From: an uncultured Pirellulaceae bacterium
GTDB taxonomy: Bacteria; Planctomycetota; Planctomycetia; Pirellulales; Pirellulaceae
Assembly (NCBI GenBank): GCA_938036435.1
Contig: CALHPU010000034.1
Location: forward strand, 1 to 64,000
Length of the DNA stretch: 64,000 bases
Direction: 5' to 3'
Shown here: piece by piece, positions 28,473 to 36,965 of the stretch
Layout: every line of letters starts with the position of its first letter
Numbering within the stretch: position 1 is the first letter of the stretch
Program-made: the position numbers and the translations under genes
The notes under the pieces: model-generated
What the model saw: only the letters and a program-made list of their open reading frames with translations
Told to the model about the DNA's origin: nothing
Database searches by the model: none

Positions 28473-29165
28473 ATGAAATTGGATGTAATGGTGGTCGCTC
28501 CTCACCCTGATGACGCGGAACTGGGCATGGGCGGAGCAATCCTGAACATGCTCGCCTCCGGAATGAAGGTAGGCGTGTTAGACCTCACAACCGGCGAACC
28601 TACGCCCTACGGTTCATTGGAAAAACGAGCCGCCGAGACGGCCGCAGCCACTGAAGCCCTGGGCCTTTCGTGGCGCGAGAATCTGGGACTACCCAACCGA
28701 AGCTTAGAGGCAACTCTCGAAGCACGGAAGCTGTTGGCTTCCAAATTTCGCTTGCATCAACCCGATTGGATTTTCGCACCGTATTGGACTGACGCGCACC
28801 CCGATCATACGGCCGCGACGGAATTGGTGGAGGCCGCCCGATTCTGGGCGAAGCTGTCCAAGACAGACATGCCGGGCGAGCGTTTCCACCCCAAACGCAT
28901 TTACAACTATTACTGCGTCCACCTCAAGATGCATGCCCAACCAAAATTTGTTCTGGATATCTCCGATCAATGGGAGCAGAAATTTGAGGCCATTAAATGT
29001 TATCACAGCCAATTCATAAAAGGACGTGAAGACGTCAGTCCAGCGTTTCTCGATCAGCTGCGCGACGAGGCCAGTTACTGGGGTCGCTCGATTGGAGTGC
29101 GATACGGCGAGCCGTTTACCTCTCGTGAACCTCTGGGCATGACGGGGCTGGGGTTGCTGGTATAA
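28473..29165 (+). CDS. PIG-L/LmbE-family N-acetylglucosaminyl deacetylase, BshB1-like
   Basis: 230 residues. The zinc-binding AHPDDAELG-type motif is at APHPDDAELGMGG (His11, Asp13, Asp14), and the second metal ligand is in YWTDAHPDHTAA. The segment YNYYCVHLKMHAQPKFVLDISDQW, with KFEAIKCYHSQF, resembles BshB1, the deacetylase of bacillithiol synthesis. It removes an acetyl group from a GlcNAc-type substrate, probably GlcNAc-malate. The other bacillithiol genes are not in the window, so the specific role is an inference. Confidence 0.8.
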   Translation: MKLDVMVVAPHPDDAELGMGGAILNMLASGMKVGVLDLTTGEPTPYGSLEKRAAETAAATEALGLSWRENLGLPNRSLEATLEARKLLASKFRLHQPDWIFAPYWTDAHPDHTAATELVEAARFWAKLSKTDMPGERFHPKRIYNYYCVHLKMHAQPKFVLDISDQWEQKFEAIKCYHSQFIKGREDVSPAFLDQLRDEASYWGRSIGVRYGEPFTSREPLGMTGLGLLV

Positions 29166-29732
29166 GCAAAGCGACACGAGCGGTCTTTTAGAGATGAGTT
29201 GACATATCGCGCGATTGGCCAGAATTCCGCATTGGCCGAGGATTTTAGGTGAAACTCACTACTTGCAACTGATGATGGCGGCTTAGATGAACCATCAGCC
29301 ACCCTCTCGTTTCCAATCGAAATCTGAGGAAGTGGCCGCAAACTCAACCCAGTCAATTCAGGTTTACAAAGGCCGCTAGCGTTGAAGCAAATCAACTCTG
29401 CGGCCTAGCGAAGTTTTTCCCAGAAGATCGTCAAAATCGGAAATATTGTCTTTGATGGTGTCCGACGCTGCCGAAAACAAGGTTGGGTTCGTTGTTACGG
29501 AACCTGAAGGAAAAAATCTACGGCCGCCGATTGTTTGACTCGAATCTCGAGTGCCACGATCCGATTGTCGATGCTCGAGCCAAAGGATTGGTTTTGTTTT
29601 CACCTTCGGGCCACAAACAGTAGAACCTGCACCCGCAACAATTACAGACACACTTTTTTTGAACGCTCAGCGAACGGCAATTGGTACCCCAATTTTGTTT
29701 GCGATGCGTGATTACGAACCAGGAGGGATCCG
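29166..29732. other. Intergenic region containing a dispersed repeat copy
   Basis: About 565 bases with no supported gene. It contains one copy of a 50-bp dispersed repeat (29179-29228). GGAGGGATCC immediately before ATG 29733 is the ribosome site of the next gene. Confidence 0.4.
29179..29228 (+). repeat. Dispersed 50-bp repeat, copy A
   Basis: Begins AGCGGTCT, contains GATGAGTTGAC and ends AGAATTCC. It aligns without gaps to 62506-62555, 40 of 50 bases identical by my count. Both copies are intergenic and on the same strand. Confidence 0.75.
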
Positions 29733-30593
29733 ATGCGACGTTTAGTGCTTGGAATCGCAGTCGCGGTAACATCGCTCATGCCAGTCGTTGGCATGGCCGA
29801 TGACCAGCAGATTGCTGAGTATGTAAAGAGCCGACTCAAAACAGAACAAGATGCTGGAAACCTGAAAGGTTTCAATGTCGACATGCGTGTCGATGGCGGA
29901 ACGGTCTGGTTTGAAGGCTTTGTTTCTTCACCGCAACAGCAGATGACCATTCTGCGAACGGCACAACAGGCCGGTCACTTGGGAGTGGTTCAAGTGGTGG
30001 ATGATATTGAGGTTCGTAGAGCGAACCCTTATCAGGCTGCTCCGGCAGCGTACCAAGCGTATGGCCGACCGGCACCAGTTCAGTCAGCCAGCTATCGAGC
30101 ACCTATTGTTCCGGCTCGCGTTGCCCGACGTTTGCCGGCCGCCCCACGTGCTCCTTACGCTCCTACTCAGCAGTACACGGAAAGCTACAACGAGCCTCTA
30201 CCGTTTGCCAACTGTGAAAGCTGTTCTGGCGGCGGAGTCCCTTTCGATAGTGGTAGCTATGGTGGCGAGGTCATCGAAGGAACCATCGGTGATTCCTACG
30301 CTGGCGCACCATTGGCCTCTGGCTACAGTGGTGAACCACTAGCTGCAGGCTATGCAGACGGAAGCGGCGGGGGAGCAGGAGCTTCTGGACCGGCGAACTT
30401 GCCCGGTTACGCTTGGCCTTCCTACGCTGCTGCCCCGAACTATGGAGCCGTTAGCTACCCACGTCAGCACTCGGCGTCGGCATGGCCTTACATCGGTCCG
30501 TTTTACCCTTATCCGCAAGTTCCGCTGGGATGGCGTAAGGTAACTTTGGAATGGGATGACGGTTGGTGGAATCTAGATTTCCACGACAAGTAA
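29733..30593 (+). CDS. Secreted BON-domain protein with Pro/Tyr/Ala-rich tail
   Basis: 286 residues. Signal peptide MRRLVLGIAVAVTSLMPVVGMA. A BON domain follows at about 25-95 (IAEYVKSRLKTEQDAGNLKG, VWFEGFVSSPQQQMTILRTAQ, VVQVVDDIEVR). After that there is a low-complexity tail rich in Ala, Pro, Tyr and Gly (repeated APYAP- and GYSGEPLA-like units), ending in a Trp-rich segment (GWRKVTLEWDDGWWNLDF). BON domains bind membranes or cell-envelope polymers, so an envelope-associated role is likely. The ATG is preceded by GGAGGG, and a strong terminator follows. Confidence 0.8.
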   Translation: MRRLVLGIAVAVTSLMPVVGMADDQQIAEYVKSRLKTEQDAGNLKGFNVDMRVDGGTVWFEGFVSSPQQQMTILRTAQQAGHLGVVQVVDDIEVRRANPYQAAPAAYQAYGRPAPVQSASYRAPIVPARVARRLPAAPRAPYAPTQQYTESYNEPLPFANCESCSGGGVPFDSGSYGGEVIEGTIGDSYAGAPLASGYSGEPLAAGYADGSGGGAGASGPANLPGYAWPSYAAAPNYGAVSYPRQHSASAWPYIGPFYPYPQVPLGWRKVTLEWDDGWWNLDFHDK

Positions 30594-30613
30594 GCCATTG
30601 AAGTAAGCCATTG
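30588..30613. repeat. 13-bp tandem duplication across a stop codon
   Basis: AAGTAAGCCATTG occurs twice in direct succession; the first copy includes the TAA stop of the BON-domain gene. Confidence 0.95.
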
Positions 30614-30637
30614 AACTTGCTTGAACAAAAAAGCATC

Positions 30638-30674
30638 AAAGCCTTGCCGGCCTATCGCCAGCAAGGCTTTTTTG
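30638..30674 (+). terminator. Rho-independent terminator of the BON-domain gene
   Basis: AAAGCCTTGC (30638-30647) pairs with GCAAGGCTTT (30661-30670), and a run of T follows. Confidence 0.9.
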
Positions 30675-30700
30675 CGTTGCTCCCCAAGCGGCCTGAACGT

Positions 30701-30751
30701 ATTGCACTTAGCCTATTGCACTTAGCCGTTCGGGCTTACGTTCGGGCTTAC
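30701..30751. repeat. Two adjacent tandem duplications
   Basis: ATTGCACTTAGCC occurs at 30701-30713 and 30715-30727 (period 14). GTTCGGGCTTAC follows immediately at 30728-30739 and again at 30740-30751 (period 12). Confidence 0.95.
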
Positions 30752-30911
30752 GTTCGAGTTTCGTCGCTGACTTGAAGCGACCCAAGAAGCGACTGGCGAG
30801 AGTGCCTACAGTGCCCATCATACAGATAACCAACTTCGCCCTTGGTGCCCCAAGATGAGCGCTCTTGCCCGTCGTGCTATCCGAGGAACACGATCCCCGG
30901 GGGGCGCATGC

Positions 30912-30943
30912 AAAAACCTCCTCAGGATCTTCCGAGGAGGCTT
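30912..30943 (-). terminator. Rho-independent terminator of rpmF
   Basis: On the minus strand CCTCCTC pairs with GAGGAGG, and five T follow (30912-30916). It lies 27 bases past the rpmF stop. Confidence 0.85.
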
Positions 30944-30969
30944 TCAGATAGATTGACATCGCATCGAGC

Positions 30970-31164
30970 TTACTCGGCGCCAGCTTCATCGACTTCTGGA
31001 GTCACGACACGGCCCATGTAAAAACCACAGTTCGGACACACAACATGCGTCGGAATAGTCGTGCTGCACTTGGAGCACACGGCCAGAGGACGCGGCTTGA
31101 TGAAATCGTGTGCGCGTCGGCTACCGGTGCGAGCATTTGAGTGTTTGCGCTTTGGAACAGCCAT
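30970..31164 (-). CDS. rpmF: 50S ribosomal protein bL32
   Basis: 64 residues. It has the conserved start MAVPKRKHSNARTGSRRAHD and a zinc ribbon CSKC...CPNC, followed by YMGR. It is a component of the large ribosomal subunit. A terminator lies directly downstream, so the gene appears to be monocistronic here rather than followed by plsX/fabH as in many bacteria. Confidence 0.96.
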   Translation of the reverse strand: MAVPKRKHSNARTGSRRAHDFIKPRPLAVCSKCSTTIPTHVVCPNCGFYMGRVVTPEVDEAGAE

Positions 31165-31534
31165 TATAAATAACCTGCGTGATTTCTAAATTTTCTTGCG
31201 TTTAAATTTCGGAAGTGGCAGATTCTATCGACAACTTGGCCGTCACTCAATGCCGCGATTTGTCATTTTCACCAAATTTCGGCTATTTGGCAAGTGTTTT
31301 ACCGGACTTTACGCCCTCCCGCCGACGCAATCGGCCAACATCAAGTCATGGCCAAACCTCCGGCACCGCCCTAGCTGACTGCCCCTTACCTCGAACTGAT
31401 GTAGCAGTGTTTTCATTTCAACAATCGAAGCCAATTGAGTGAACCGCGCCCCTGAGGTCTCATATTCAAGCGCTCTATCACATCGACTACACTGTGTTGA
31501 TCAGAATTTTACTTTACCACTACTGGGAAAACAA
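31165..31534. other. Divergent promoter region rpmF / ROK kinase
   Basis: About 370 bases. The open frame of the ROK gene extends into it to 31439, but that extension (VSYSSALSHRLH...) is not part of the ROK fold. It probably holds promoters for both flanking genes. Confidence 0.4.
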
Positions 31535-32524
31535 ATGTCAGAAGCCTCGCAGGATTACTGGATTGGATTTGATCTGGGCGGCACCAAAATGCTGGCGATC
31601 GTATTTGACGACGACTTCAATCAGATCGGCAAGGCTCGAAAGAAGACCAAGGGCAACGAGGGCATGGAGGCAGGCCTTAAGCGCATCAACGCCACCATCA
31701 GCGATGCTTTGGAAGACGCCAACATTAAGGCCGCACAAGTGAAAGGGCTGGGGATCGGCTGCCCGGGTCCACTGGATCTCAAGAAGAAGTCCATTCGCTC
31801 AGCACCGAATCTGGGTTGGGAAAATGCTCCGGTCGGCAAATCGATTGAGAGTGAGTTTGGATTTCCGGTTGCGGTTGCCAACGATGTGGATGCCGGCGTA
31901 TTTGGCGAGTACAAATTCGGAGCCGGCAAGGGTGCGCGTTGCGTGGTGGGAATTTTCCCCGGCACCGGAATTGGCGGCGGTTGTGTCTATGAAGGGAAAC
32001 TGTTCTTGGGCGCCAACAGCACTTGTATGGAGATCGGTCACATTCCAGTCTTACCGGGCGGCCCCATCGATGGTGCCGGCAACCATGGCTCTTTAGAGGC
32101 CGTCGCTGCCCGGTTGAGCATTGCTGGCCAGTGTGCACTGGCTGCCTACCGAGGAGAGGCACCTCATCTGCTGGAGAAAGCTGGCACCGACATTTCCGAT
32201 ATTCGCAGCGGCGCGATTTCCTATGCGATTGAAAAAGGTGACAAAGCGGTCAAAGAAATCGTTGAAGATGCCTGCGAGTATTTGGCAGTCGCAGTTGTGA
32301 CGATGGTTCACTTGTTGGCGCCAGATGTTATCGTTTTCGGCGGCGGCATGATTGAAGCCATGGAGGACACGATGTTGCCCGTGATCAAAAAACGAGCTGA
32401 AAAACGAATGCTCCCTGCAATGCGTGACGTTTATAAACTCGTCCCGGCAAAACTTGGCGATGACGCTGGTGTCATGGGGGCCGCTGCATTAGCCAAACAA
32501 GCGGTGAAGGAAGCAACCGCTTAA
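31535..32524 (+). CDS. ROK-family sugar kinase (glucokinase-like)
   Basis: 329 residues from ATG 31535, with GGGAAAA upstream. It has the phosphate-1 motif IGFDLGGTKMLAIVFD, GIGCPGPLDL, VANDVDAGVFGEYKFGAGKG and GIFPGTGIGGGCVYEGKL. The catalytic-base region is ANDVD and the metal-site His is in MEIGHIPV. The usual ROK zinc motif CxCGxxGCxE is replaced by DGAGNHGSLE, so zinc is not bound in the standard way. It leads an apparent operon with exopolyphosphatase and polyphosphate kinase (39 bases to the next gene). The phosphoryl donor, ATP or polyphosphate, is open. Confidence 0.85.
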   Translation: MSEASQDYWIGFDLGGTKMLAIVFDDDFNQIGKARKKTKGNEGMEAGLKRINATISDALEDANIKAAQVKGLGIGCPGPLDLKKKSIRSAPNLGWENAPVGKSIESEFGFPVAVANDVDAGVFGEYKFGAGKGARCVVGIFPGTGIGGGCVYEGKLFLGANSTCMEIGHIPVLPGGPIDGAGNHGSLEAVAARLSIAGQCALAAYRGEAPHLLEKAGTDISDIRSGAISYAIEKGDKAVKEIVEDACEYLAVAVVTMVHLLAPDVIVFGGGMIEAMEDTMLPVIKKRAEKRMLPAMRDVYKLVPAKLGDDAGVMGAAALAKQAVKEATA

Positions 32525-32563
32525 GATTGATTTCAAGCTCTCCAGACCGACGAGTATTGACGC

Positions 32564-34156
32564 ATGATCAACCGTGACTCCAACTATCCCATTGACACGC
32601 TCACGCCATCGGAACCGAAACTGGTTGCGGTGATCGATGTTGGCGCATCATCGGTGCGAATGCAAATCGCCGAAATTCGTGTTGACGGCAGTATCCGCAA
32701 AATTGAATCTTTCTCCCAAGGGTTGAGCTTGGGGAAAGACTCTTTCAGCAAAGGTCTTATCGAACATAATACGATTGAGGATTGCGTTCATCTGCTGAGC
32801 GTTTATCGAGCAAAACTGGATGAATACGGCATCACCGATCCGGAGGCCATTCGCGTTATTGCGACAAGTGGCGTCAACGAAGCGTCAAATAGTTTGGCAT
32901 TTAAAGACCGAATCTTCATCGCCACTCAGTTCGAGATCGAGGACTTCGACCAATCGATTCTGCATCGGGTGACCTACCTCGGGCTATTGCCCTATCTCAA
33001 GAACCAACCGCAGTATTTTGCGAAGCAGTCGGTCGTCATCGAAGTTGGTGGTGGAACGACAGAGCTATTGCTGCTGGACAAACACGATGTGTCTTTCGCA
33101 AAAACCTATCGGCTGGGGGCGCTGCGTTTGCGAAAACAGCTTGAGGCCTACGACGCACCGCTGATCAAATCGCGCGAGCTAATGGAGGCACAAATCGAGC
33201 GCTTTCTTGAACAGTTCTTGCGTTCGGTAGGAGAGGTGGCACCAAAATACCTCGTGTCGATGGGCAGTGATGTTCGGTTTGCAGTACAGTCAATCAAGCA
33301 AAAATCTGTCGTCGATCAGATCGTCAAACTGTCAACGAAAGAGCTATCTAAATTCGCCGACGACGTACTGAAGCGATCGCCAGAGAGCCTTGTGACCAAG
33401 TACCATTTGAGCCTTCCCGATGCACAGAGCTTGGGACCAAGCTTGTTGACACATGTCATGTTCGCCAAAGCACTCAAGGTCGAAAAGATCGCTGTGGCCA
33501 ATGTGAATCTCCGCGATGGTCTGATCAAAGAAATGACGGACAACCATCAGTGGACCGATTCCATCCAAAAACAAATGGTTCGCAGCGCGATGTTGTTAGG
33601 GCGCAAGTACAGTTTTAACGAAACCCATGCAACGCACGTCGCCAGTCTAGCCTGTCAATTGTTTGATCAACTGGAAGTGTTGCATCAACTGCCCCGCCGC
33701 TGGCGTGGTCTGTTAGAGATTGGCGCATTGCTTCATGAGATTGGCTTGTACATTAGCAGTCGCTCCCGCCACAAGCATTCAATGTACTTGATTAACAACA
33801 GCGAAATGTTTGGCATTGGCGAACAAGAATTAGAGATGATTGCAATGATCGCTCGGTATTTTCGCGGCGCATGGCCTCAACCTTCACACCCTCCTTACGC
33901 CAAATTATCACGGAACAACCGTGTGGCCATCTCAAAACTTGCTGCAATTTTGAGGATTGCCAAGTCGCTTGATGTCACCCATCGGCAATCGTTTTCCAAA
34001 TTTGAGTGTAAGCTCGCGCCCGGGGAAATGGAACTGTTTGTTGATCAGTCAATTGACCTGTCACTTGAAAAGTTGGAACTCAAACAAACGGGGTCGCTAT
34101 TCACCTCAATTTTCGGAAGAACTCCCCGCCTCAAGTCTACACGCGATGAAATATGA
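32564..34156 (+). CDS. ppx: Exopolyphosphatase, Ppx/GppA family with HD-like C-terminus
   Basis: 530 residues. The N-terminal ASKHA fold has VAVIDVGASSVRMQIAEI, VIATSGVNEASNS and VIEVGGGTTELLLL. A C-terminal HD-type helical domain starts at about 340 (NETHATHVASLACQLFDQLEVLHQ, LLEIGALLHEIGLYISSRSRHKHSMYLI). It cleaves terminal phosphate from polyphosphate, or 5' phosphate from pppGpp. Its stop overlaps the start of ppk1 by 4 bases (ATGA), so degradation and synthesis of polyphosphate are translationally coupled. Confidence 0.92.
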   Translation: MINRDSNYPIDTLTPSEPKLVAVIDVGASSVRMQIAEIRVDGSIRKIESFSQGLSLGKDSFSKGLIEHNTIEDCVHLLSVYRAKLDEYGITDPEAIRVIATSGVNEASNSLAFKDRIFIATQFEIEDFDQSILHRVTYLGLLPYLKNQPQYFAKQSVVIEVGGGTTELLLLDKHDVSFAKTYRLGALRLRKQLEAYDAPLIKSRELMEAQIERFLEQFLRSVGEVAPKYLVSMGSDVRFAVQSIKQKSVVDQIVKLSTKELSKFADDVLKRSPESLVTKYHLSLPDAQSLGPSLLTHVMFAKALKVEKIAVANVNLRDGLIKEMTDNHQWTDSIQKQMVRSAMLLGRKYSFNETHATHVASLACQLFDQLEVLHQLPRRWRGLLEIGALLHEIGLYISSRSRHKHSMYLINNSEMFGIGEQELEMIAMIARYFRGAWPQPSHPPYAKLSRNNRVAISKLAAILRIAKSLDVTHRQSFSKFECKLAPGEMELFVDQSIDLSLEKLELKQTGSLFTSIFGRTPRLKSTRDEI

Positions 34157-36342
34157 AAAAGAACAAATCAAACTACCTCAATCGCGAACTCAGCTGGCTT
34201 GACTTCAACCAACGCGTGCTTGACCAAGCCTTTTTGAAAAACAACCCGTTGCTCGAAAGGCTAAAATTCTTAGCCATCAGTGCCTCCAACCTTGACGAAT
34301 TCGTGATGGTGCGGGTCGGTGGGCTCAAACTTGTTGAACAACAGGACGGCGGCATGCCTGACATCGCTGGCATGACCGCTTCCCAACAACTCTCAGCAAT
34401 CACAAAACGGATGAGGGAAATGTACGCGACGCAAGTCCGTTGTCTAAACGAGCTAGAGACTGACCTGCACGACAATGGCATTATCCGTTTAAGGCCCGAC
34501 GACCTCTCCGAGGCTCAACGCGATTTTCTTGAGCGTCAGTTTGAAACAGAGCTCTCTGCCGCAGCGGCTCCATTGGCGGTAGAGAACAATTTTGGATTCC
34601 CAATGCTGTCGGGAACAAGACTGTGCTTGTGCGTCAAACTGAAGTCTAACGAGCAAAAAAACATCAGCCTCCAGAAAGGGCAGGGCGTGCCGAAAACCGA
34701 TCAAACGGCACAAACATCAAACGAAAATGAAGAGCCTAACGCGCGATACGCGCTGGTTCCTCTGGGACGTTCGCTTAACAGAATTTGGGCAGTCCCCGGA
34801 GCGGAGTCTTTTACGTACATGTATCTGGAAGAAGTCTTCGGTATGTTTCTGTCAAAGATGTTTGGCGGGCAAGACATTTTGGAATGGGCTCCCTTTCGCG
34901 TGACACGTAACGGCGATGTCGAAATTGACCAAGACAGTCGCGCGGACTTGATGATCAATATGCAAGAAATGCTCGAGGTGCGCGAGACCAGCCAGTGCGT
35001 TCGACTTGAGATCAGCGCATCGGCGTCTGGATCACTCACCGGATTCCTCTGTGACGCGTTAGAGATCAGTTTGAATGACGTTTACGAAATCGATGGCCCG
35101 TTGGCGATGAAGGACCTTTTCGCGATTTGCGGTATGAAAGGATTCAATCACCTCAAAGATGTCCCTTGGCCGCCGCAACCAATCGCCGAAATGATGCGAC
35201 CGGGGGAACTTTTTGAAAAGATTGCAATCCAAGATCGATTGCTGATTCATCCCTATCAGTCTTATGATCCGGTAGTCGATTTCGTCCGAGCAGCGGCGGC
35301 GGATTCAAAAGTTATCGCCATCAAGCAAACCCTCTACCGCACCAGTGAAAATAGCGCTATCGCGTCGGCCCTTGAACAGGCTGCTCTCGATGGAAAGCAC
35401 GTGACGTGTATCGTCGAACTCAAAGCGCGATTTGACGAGGCTAGAAATATTCAGTGGGCCAAACGTTTGGAACTGGCAGGCGTCGATGTGATCTACGGAA
35501 TTCAAGGACTGAAAACGCACGCAAAAGTCTGCATCATCGTTCGAAAGGAGACCACCGGCATCCGTCGCTACGTTCATTTTGGAACGGGAAACTACAACGA
35601 ATCGACGGCCCGGCTGTATTCCGACATCAGTCTCTTCACGTGTGATGAACAGCTTGGGATGGACGCCATTCATTTCTTCAACGCGATCACGGGCCTGTCA
35701 GTTCCCCAGTCACTTGGCAAACTTGCCGCCGCACCGATTAATATGCGAGAGACGCTCCTCGAAATGATCGCCATCGAAATCGAGAACCAAAAGAAAGAAG
35801 GTTCTGGTTTGATCATTGCTAAACTGAACTCGCTGGTTGATCGAGAAATTATCGACGCGCTGTACAAGGCGTCTCAGGCAGGCGTAGAAATCCGTTTGAA
35901 CATTCGTGGAATTTGTTGCTTACTTCCCGGAAAAAAAGGCCTGAGTGAGAACATCACGGTGATCAGCATTGTTGATCGCCTTCTGGAACACGCTCGGGTA
36001 TTATACTTTCGACACGGCGGCGATGATCGCGTGTTCATCTCCAGTGCGGACTGGATGGGCCGGAATTTGGACCGGCGAGTCGAATTGCTGGTGCCTGTCG
36101 AACAGGACCATGCCAAGGGCCGATTAATCAAAATGCTGAACGCATATTTTCAAGACAACACGAACGCATCAATCTTGGGGGACGATGGAATCTACCGCGT
36201 CGTAGAGGAAAAAGAAAAGAAAAAAAAGAAACGCTCGTTTCGCAGCCAAGAGGCACTCTATAAAGAAGCCCATCAAATCTACCAAGCCCATTCGGACCGC
36301 AGAACAACCGTGTTCGAACCAATTCGCAAGCCAGAAATGTAA
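34153..36342 (+). CDS. ppk1: Polyphosphate kinase 1
   Basis: 729 residues, typical for PPK1. It starts with NRELSWLDFNQRVLDQA and contains LLIHPYQSYDPVVDFVRAAA. The phosphohistidine His456 lies in GLKTHAKVCIIV and the second conserved His613 in LLEHARVLYF, then SADWMGRNLDRRVELLVP. It makes polyphosphate reversibly from ATP at the membrane. A hydrophilic insert near residues 165-195 (QKNISLQKGQGVPKTDQT...) and a basic, lysine-rich C-terminal tail are mild oddities. It is the last gene of the ROK-ppx-ppk operon. Confidence 0.96.
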   Translation: MKKNKSNYLNRELSWLDFNQRVLDQAFLKNNPLLERLKFLAISASNLDEFVMVRVGGLKLVEQQDGGMPDIAGMTASQQLSAITKRMREMYATQVRCLNELETDLHDNGIIRLRPDDLSEAQRDFLERQFETELSAAAAPLAVENNFGFPMLSGTRLCLCVKLKSNEQKNISLQKGQGVPKTDQTAQTSNENEEPNARYALVPLGRSLNRIWAVPGAESFTYMYLEEVFGMFLSKMFGGQDILEWAPFRVTRNGDVEIDQDSRADLMINMQEMLEVRETSQCVRLEISASASGSLTGFLCDALEISLNDVYEIDGPLAMKDLFAICGMKGFNHLKDVPWPPQPIAEMMRPGELFEKIAIQDRLLIHPYQSYDPVVDFVRAAAADSKVIAIKQTLYRTSENSAIASALEQAALDGKHVTCIVELKARFDEARNIQWAKRLELAGVDVIYGIQGLKTHAKVCIIVRKETTGIRRYVHFGTGNYNESTARLYSDISLFTCDEQLGMDAIHFFNAITGLSVPQSLGKLAAAPINMRETLLEMIAIEIENQKKEGSGLIIAKLNSLVDREIIDALYKASQAGVEIRLNIRGICCLLPGKKGLSENITVISIVDRLLEHARVLYFRHGGDDRVFISSADWMGRNLDRRVELLVPVEQDHAKGRLIKMLNAYFQDNTNASILGDDGIYRVVEEKEKKKKKRSFRSQEALYKEAHQIYQAHSDRRTTVFEPIRKPEM

Positions 36343-36395
36343 CGCACTCCAACGCAACACCTAAGACTACCATTTGGTTTGGCGCTGGAGATTCA

Positions 36396-36776
36396 TTACC
36401 CGAACCAGCCTCGGTTGGCTAGTTTTCCCATGGCCGTTTCTTCGTCGGCATCGATTTCGAAAACCTTCTCCAAGTGCATTAGGTCAAACACTTTTCTCAC
36501 GTTGTCGTTGATACTGCAAAGACGCAGTTTGATCTTCTCCTTTTTGCACGCGTTGCCGAAATCAATTACTTTACTGATCATGGCGGACGACATAAAACCG
36601 ACGGATTGAAAATTAAGAGCGATTTTCTCGTTGACGCCACAGGTTGTCAGCTCAAGCAACTCTTCACCGACAGACTCAATTCGGGTTTCGTCGATCAGGC
36701 TAACATCTTGAAAATTGACGATCAAAACGGAACCTTCGCGTTTTGTTATTAGTGTTGTCACCCCAGCACCACTCAT
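36396..36776 (-). CDS. STAS-domain anti-sigma factor antagonist
   Basis: 126 residues from ATG 36776 (TTG 36803 is possible). A single STAS domain with VLIVNFQDVSLIDETRIESV and the phosphorylatable-serine region SVGFMSSAMISKVIDFG. Such proteins bind and release anti-sigma kinases (SpoIIAB/RsbW type) according to their phosphorylation state. No partner kinase is adjacent. It converges with ppk1. Confidence 0.85.
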   Translation of the reverse strand: MSGAGVTTLITKREGSVLIVNFQDVSLIDETRIESVGEELLELTTCGVNEKIALNFQSVGFMSSAMISKVIDFGNACKKEKIKLRLCSINDNVRKVFDLMHLEKVFEIDADEETAMGKLANRGWFG

Positions 36777-36965
36777 TCTTAAAATAGATTTTCCCAAGTA
36801 CAATCATCGATCACACACCGAAAGGAAAGGCTTGGTTCTATGGTTCAATTGTAGACCAGTGATTCGCATTGTAAACCAACCGAGCACCAAAGCCCAACTC
36901 GCAAGTCGACTATTCTGACTTAGCTCTAACGCTTGTCTTATAAAATCGCACACCAACCTTCCCCA

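Noticed and set aside
30708-30989. Minus-strand frame of 93 codons after rpmF
   Set aside because: It starts inside rpmF and runs through the rpmF terminator and two tandem duplications; the peptide has repeated KPERKPER from these and no family.
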